Part shown: piece by piece, positions 51,463 to 54,911 of the stretch
Layout of the letters: every line of letters starts with the position of its first letter
Position numbering within the stretch: position 1 is the stretch's first letter
Source of the DNA: an uncultured Alphaproteobacteria bacterium
GTDB lineage: Bacteria; Pseudomonadota; Alphaproteobacteria; CAAHEQ01; UBA3637
DNA length: 54,911 nt
Assembly (NCBI GenBank): GCA_934234055.1
Contig: CAKQGY010000009.1
Location: forward strand, 1 to 54,911
Reading direction: 5' to 3'
The notes under the pieces: generated by a model
Told to the model about the DNA's origin: nothing
Seen by the model: only the letters and a program-made list of their open reading frames with translations
The model's database searches: none
Made by a program: the position numbers and the translations under genes

Positions 51463-53865
51463 ATGACACAAGATATTTTACAGGCTGAGGCCGCTTATAA
51501 CGCCGATTCCATCAAGGTCTTAAAGGGATTAGAGGCCGTTCGTAAACGCCCCGGTATGTATATTGGTGATACCGACGACGGAACAGGTTTACATCACATG
51601 GTATACGAGGTATTGGATAACTCCATTGATGAGGCTTTGGCCGGTTATTGCGATAAGGTTGATGTGATTTTAAACGGCGATGGATCAGTCACGATCATTG
51701 ATGATGGCCGCGGTATGCCGGTTGATATGCACAAAGAAGAGGGCGTCTCGGCTGCCGAAGTGATCATGACACAACTGCACGCCGGGGGTAAATTTGATAA
51801 TAATTCCTATAAAGTTTCCGGCGGATTACACGGCGTGGGTGTTTCCTGCGTGAACGCGCTGTCGGATTGGCTGGATTTAACAGTATGGCGGAACGATAAA
51901 GAGTATTATGCCCGCTTTGAAAACGGCGTCACAACCAAGCATTTGGAAGAAGTAGGTGAAGCAATCGGGCAACACGGGACACGGGTAACCTTCCACCCGT
52001 CGAGCGAGATTTTCACAATTACCGAATTCAGCTTTGACACCCTGGAACATCGTATGCGCGAGCTGGCTTTTCTGAACTCGGGTGTGCATTTGCGTCTGAT
52101 TGACAACCGCACCAGCGAGACTCGCACCGTTGATTTTCAATACGAAGGGGGCATTAAAGAATTCGTTAAATACATTGATCAATCCAAAAACTCTTTGCAC
52201 CAGGAACCATTTTCTTTGTCCGGTGAAAAAGACGGCATTACGGTAGAGGCGGCATTAGAGTGGACAGACGGTTATCATGAAACCTGCCTGTGTTTTACCA
52301 ATAACATTCCGCAGCGCGACGGCGGCACGCACCTGGCGGGCCTGCGGGCAGCACTGACGCGCACAATCAATAATTATGCGGTCTCATCGGGCTTGGCCAA
52401 AAAGGAAAAAGTAGAACTGGCCGGCGAAGACATGCGCGAAGGGCTGACGGTGGTGTTGTCGGTCAAAGTGCCGGATCCCAAGTTCTCATCTCAAACCAAA
52501 GATAAATTGGTATCCAGTGAAGTGCGCCCCGTTGTAGAAGGTGTTGTTGGCGACAAATTAGAGCAATGGCTGGAAGAGCACCCCAGCGAAGCGCGCCTTG
52601 TGATCGGCAAGGTGGTTGAGGCGGCCGCCGCACGTGAGGCTGCCCGTAAAGCACGCGAACTGACACGGCGCAAAGGGGCCTTGGATATGGCGTCGCTGCC
52701 CGGTAAATTGGCCGATTGTCAAAGCAAAGATCCGGCCGACTCCGAAGTCTTTATTGTTGAGGGGGACTCCGCCGGCGGTTCGGCCAAGCAAGGTCGCGAC
52801 CGGGCGCATCAGGCTATTTTACCCCTGCGCGGTAAGATTTTGAATGTCGAGCGCGCACGGTTTGACAAAATGCTGTCTTCGGCCGAAATCGGCACGATTG
52901 TGACAGCTCTGGGCACAGGAATCGGTCGTGATGATTTTAACGCTGACAAGTGTCGCTATCACAAGATTATCTTTATGACCGATGCTGATGTGGATGGTGC
53001 GCATATTCGCACGCTGTTGATGACTTTCTTTTTCCGTCAAATGCCGGAATTGATTGAACGCGGCTATGTATATATTGCGCAACCGCCGTTATACCGGGCT
53101 AAACGCGGCAACAGCGAGACTTATCTGAAAGACGATGCCGCTATGGAGGAATACCTGATTCAGGCCGGCACTGACGGCGCCGTGCTTCAAATGGCCGACG
53201 GCACCCAGATCGCAGGAGCCGATCTGGTCGCCCGTGTTGAGCAAGCCCGCATTGCTCGGAATTTGATTATGACTATGTCGCACCGAGTGCCTTATCGAAT
53301 TGTAGCACAAATGGCGATCATGGGGATGTTTGGCGGCAACAAAGTCTATGATGACTCATTTGTCAAACGCCTGGATGCGATGGAGCCGGAATACGAACGT
53401 GGCTGGCATTGTGAATATAATGACAAAAACGAGTTTATCTTCACCCGCACTTTGCGTGGCGTCACGGAAACGCATGTTGTTGACGAAACGATTATGAATT
53501 GTGCCGAGGCACGACAGCTGGCTAAAATGGCTGCCGAATTGCAAGAATTTTATGCACAATCGTCCGTATTAAAAATCAAAGACGAGGAATTTGCCATTCA
53601 TGGCCCTGTCGGTCTGGCCGAAGCAGTCTTTAAGATCGGGAAAAAGGGCGTTGCCATCAACCGCTACAAAGGATTGGGTGAAATGAACCCGGAACAGCTG
53701 TGGGAGACAACCCTGGATCCGAACAACCGGCGTTTACTGCAAGTCAAGATTACACATCAGGACGAAGCAGAACAAGTTTTCTCTACTCTGATGGGTGATG
53801 TAGTAGAACCGCGCCGCGACTTTATTCAGACAAATGCTTTGGATGTTGCGAATCTGGACGTTTAA
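51463..53865 (+). CDS. gyrB: DNA gyrase subunit B
   Basis: An 800-residue GHKL ATPase and TOPRIM subunit. IKVLKGLEAVRKRPGMYIGD, the GGLHGVGVSCVNALS ATP-lid motif, the TOPRIM start EVFIVEGDSAGGSAKQGRDR and DADVDGAHIRTLL, and the final GDVVEPRRDFIQTNA are all present. The ATG at 51463 has AAAGGA 6 bases upstream. It ends in a strong terminator. Confidence 0.98.
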   Translation: MTQDILQAEAAYNADSIKVLKGLEAVRKRPGMYIGDTDDGTGLHHMVYEVLDNSIDEALAGYCDKVDVILNGDGSVTIIDDGRGMPVDMHKEEGVSAAEVIMTQLHAGGKFDNNSYKVSGGLHGVGVSCVNALSDWLDLTVWRNDKEYYARFENGVTTKHLEEVGEAIGQHGTRVTFHPSSEIFTITEFSFDTLEHRMRELAFLNSGVHLRLIDNRTSETRTVDFQYEGGIKEFVKYIDQSKNSLHQEPFSLSGEKDGITVEAALEWTDGYHETCLCFTNNIPQRDGGTHLAGLRAALTRTINNYAVSSGLAKKEKVELAGEDMREGLTVVLSVKVPDPKFSSQTKDKLVSSEVRPVVEGVVGDKLEQWLEEHPSEARLVIGKVVEAAAAREAARKARELTRRKGALDMASLPGKLADCQSKDPADSEVFIVEGDSAGGSAKQGRDRAHQAILPLRGKILNVERARFDKMLSSAEIGTIVTALGTGIGRDDFNADKCRYHKIIFMTDADVDGAHIRTLLMTFFFRQMPELIERGYVYIAQPPLYRAKRGNSETYLKDDAAMEEYLIQAGTDGAVLQMADGTQIAGADLVARVEQARIARNLIMTMSHRVPYRIVAQMAIMGMFGGNKVYDDSFVKRLDAMEPEYERGWHCEYNDKNEFIFTRTLRGVTETHVVDETIMNCAEARQLAKMAAELQEFYAQSSVLKIKDEEFAIHGPVGLAEAVFKIGKKGVAINRYKGLGEMNPEQLWETTLDPNNRRLLQVKITHQDEAEQVFSTLMGDVVEPRRDFIQTNALDVANLDV

Positions 53866-53880
53866 TCTTTTGGACAAAAC

Positions 53881-53911
53881 AAAACCCCGCCGGTTTCCGA
53901 CGGGGTTTTTG
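53881..53911. terminator. Terminator of gyrB, bidirectional
   Basis: AAAACCCCG-(C)-CGG-TTT-CCG-(A)-CGGGGTTTTT. A long GC-rich stem with A and T tracts on both sides, 16 bases after the gyrB stop. It would also stop the minus-strand RNA at 53932-54029. Confidence 0.92.
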
Positions 53912-53931
53912 TATTCTTCAACCAAATTTAA

Positions 53932-54029
53932 TAAAAAGGCGCCCTGCCAAACTTTTTGTGTTTATATTCAGCCAATTACCCCGGCAGGGCTATCGGTGAT
54001 CATCAATGCCCCCAAAGTAATCACCGAAT
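53932..54029 (-). ncRNA. Strong small-RNA candidate, about 98 bases
   Basis: It has a near-consensus promoter and two clear stem-loops but no gene. From the start near 54029, stem 1 is TCGGTGAT (54027-54020) with ATCACCGA (54000-53993), 8 pairs, around a 19-base G-rich loop. Stem 2 is GCCCTGCC (53991-53984) with GGCAGGGC (53949-53942), 8 pairs, enclosing a 34-base A-rich loop. GCCTTTTTATT follows as a terminator-like tail, backed up by the gyrB terminator. It has no SRP GGAA/AGCAG motif, no tmRNA tag and no tRNA shape, so I do not assign a family. Confidence 0.65.
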
Positions 54030-54035
54030 GGGAGC

Positions 54036-54064
54036 ATTCTAGCACAAATTTTAACTTGATACAA
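54036..54064 (-). promoter_or_regulatory. Promoter of the small-RNA candidate
   Basis: Minus-strand TTGTAT (54064-54059), a 17-base spacer and TAGAAT (54041-54036) with TGTGC before it (extended -10-like). The core TTTGTGCTAGAAT matches that of the RNA at 20684. Confidence 0.75.
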
Positions 54065-54107
54065 GCATTTTTTTGTGCCAGGATGAATTTTTTTACGGGT
54101 TTTGGTT

Positions 54108-54911
54108 TTATTGCTGCACGCACATAGACCCGTTCCATACCGGTCGACCACCGGGGCAACAGACCCCTTGGGCCACACCGGAAAGAGAAGAAGTTCCGGT
54201 TTGTGTCCAAACTTCACCGGGTTCACAACAATTGCCAAAGTGTGTTCCTTCGGCGCAAGTGCTGACTAAATTACAGTCATCACCATAATTGTTTAAGCGA
54301 AAATCTTTCCCCGGACACAAAGCGCATGAGCCCCAGTTGGGATCCCAATACTGAGTGGCGGTGTTACAGTCAATGCAGTTTCCCCAACCTTCACGGACCA
54401 TATTTGAATCCTCACACGGCATGGCGCAAGAAGTAGAAGAATAGCCATCACTCATTAAAGAACGATACGGACTACATGCATTAACACAGTTTTGTATATT
54501 GGTTAAGCCACCGCCATGCATAGCCCACGAGGGGTCATCACATTTATAACACCGCATACCTCCTGTATGGGCTTCTGTGTTAAAATAGCCGTTCGGACAA
54601 ACATCGGGTACACATTCTTTCTGGTTGGTAGAATAACTGTAACCGCTGCCGCATTTACTACATTCGGCGGCTGAGGCTGCTGTATAGTTGAGAGCTGTAG
54701 TTCTGCTTGAGGGGCAGGCACGACATATTCCATCATTTCCAAGCACAGGTTTGCTGGCGGGGCAACCGTTTGCATCCAGCGGTTCGGCCGCTTGGCTGTC
54801 TCGCGTTCCGTTCAAAGAGGTGTTAAAAGCAAAGGTAATCTCGTTATCTGCGTCTGCACAGGTGTGATCTGATTTAACGCCTTTAACCCAAATCTTATCA
54901 TTACCCAACAT
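54108..54911 (-). CDS. Cysteine-rich surface protein, C-terminal part
   Basis: 267 residues of a protein that enters from the right edge. The frame is open to the border and the Met at 54911 may be internal. It has 25 cysteines, mostly in closely spaced pairs (CRAC, CSKC, CYKC, CIDC, CALC, CC) with aromatic, Asn and Gly spacers, like eukaryotic TNFR/EGF-like or GCC2_GCC3 repeats. It lacks metal-finger spacing, so a disulfide-bonded extracellular stalk is likely. The first 40 residues (WVKGV…ADADNEITFAF) are less Cys-rich and could be a pilin-like head. I do not recognise the full protein. Confidence 0.7.
   Translation of the reverse strand: MLGNDKIWVKGVKSDHTCADADNEITFAFNTSLNGTRDSQAAEPLDANGCPASKPVLGNDGICRACPSSRTTALNYTAASAAECSKCGSGYSYSTNQKECVPDVCPNGYFNTEAHTGGMRCYKCDDPSWAMHGGGLTNIQNCVNACSPYRSLMSDGYSSTSCAMPCEDSNMVREGWGNCIDCNTATQYWDPNWGSCALCPGKDFRLNNYGDDCNLVSTCAEGTHFGNCCEPGEVWTQTGTSSLSGVAQGVCCPGGRPVWNGSMCVQQ

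Noticed and set aside
53866..54107. Tandem repeats or a CRISPR array in the gap after gyrB
   Set aside because: The inverted segments are single stem-loops with different sequences, not direct repeats with spacers.

Overview
The window looks like chromosomal housekeeping DNA of a Gram-negative alphaproteobacterium. The evidence is a complete lipid A and outer-membrane block that uses LpxI (the form known from Caulobacter) rather than LpxH, a probable FzlA (an alphaproteobacterial FtsZ partner), the recA-alaS pair, the def-fmt-truA cluster, and an rsmI/lpoA/yraN/BON-lipoprotein cluster. Two features point to a divergent, probably host-associated or anaerobic lineage. One is a NifU-like scaffold plus GGGtGRT protein pair, a combination I associate with gut anaerobes. 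The other is an isoleucyl-tRNA synthetase of the eukaryote-like IleS2 type. Genes are tightly packed and no CDS-free stretch exceeds 300 bases. I see no tRNA, rRNA, CRISPR array, insertion sequence or prophage.

Layout. 1-3.7 kb: a cut-off prepilin, a PEGA-type lipoprotein, the NifU-like/GGGtGRT pair and two unknown proteins. 3.7-15.3 kb (minus): one apparent 13-gene envelope operon, cdsA-rseP-bamA-skp-lpxD-fabZ-lpxA-lpxI-lpxB-fzlA-lipoprotein-DUF5665-short UDP-glucose dehydrogenase, with a promoter in front and a terminator behind. 15.4-20.6 kb: grpE diverging from rph-rdgB, then dolP-like/yraN/rsmI diverging from an LpoA-like lipoprotein. 20.6-21.8 kb: a structured leader or small RNA, then a DUF805/bPH membrane pair. 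21.8-27.6 kb: truA-fmt-def, thpR, a secreted unknown, an M16 peptidase and rnhB. 27.6-33.3 kb: an orphan VirB2-like pilin, ileS2 and argS. 33.4-39.8 kb: a tiny lipoprotein, alaS, recA, and a secreted protein coupled to comM. 39.9-44.8 kb: a 59-residue unknown, a dUTPase-fold protein that has lost its catalytic residues, an SH3 protein, ruvC-yebC, TPM-lemA and an unknown pair. 44.9-53.9 kb: prfC, a Lon-family protease, and dnaN-recF-gyrB without dnaA. 53.9-54.9 kb: a strong small-RNA candidate and the C-terminal part of a very cysteine-rich surface protein.

How it fits together. The long operon couples phospholipid precursor synthesis (CdsA), lipid A synthesis (LpxD/A/I/B with FabZ), outer-membrane protein assembly (BamA, Skp), envelope stress proteolysis (RseP) and division (FzlA). 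The rsmI cluster adds DolP-like and LpoA-like outer-membrane lipoproteins. The rest is mostly translation and replication machinery. The least explained items are the two RNA candidates, whose promoters share a 13-base core; the dead dUTPase; the membrane-anchored cysteine-rich Skp; the histidine-rich GrpE; the orphan VirB2-like pilin with a hairpin at its mRNA 5' end; and the prepilin and cysteine-rich proteins at the two window edges. All of this is read from sequence by eye; no database search was run.
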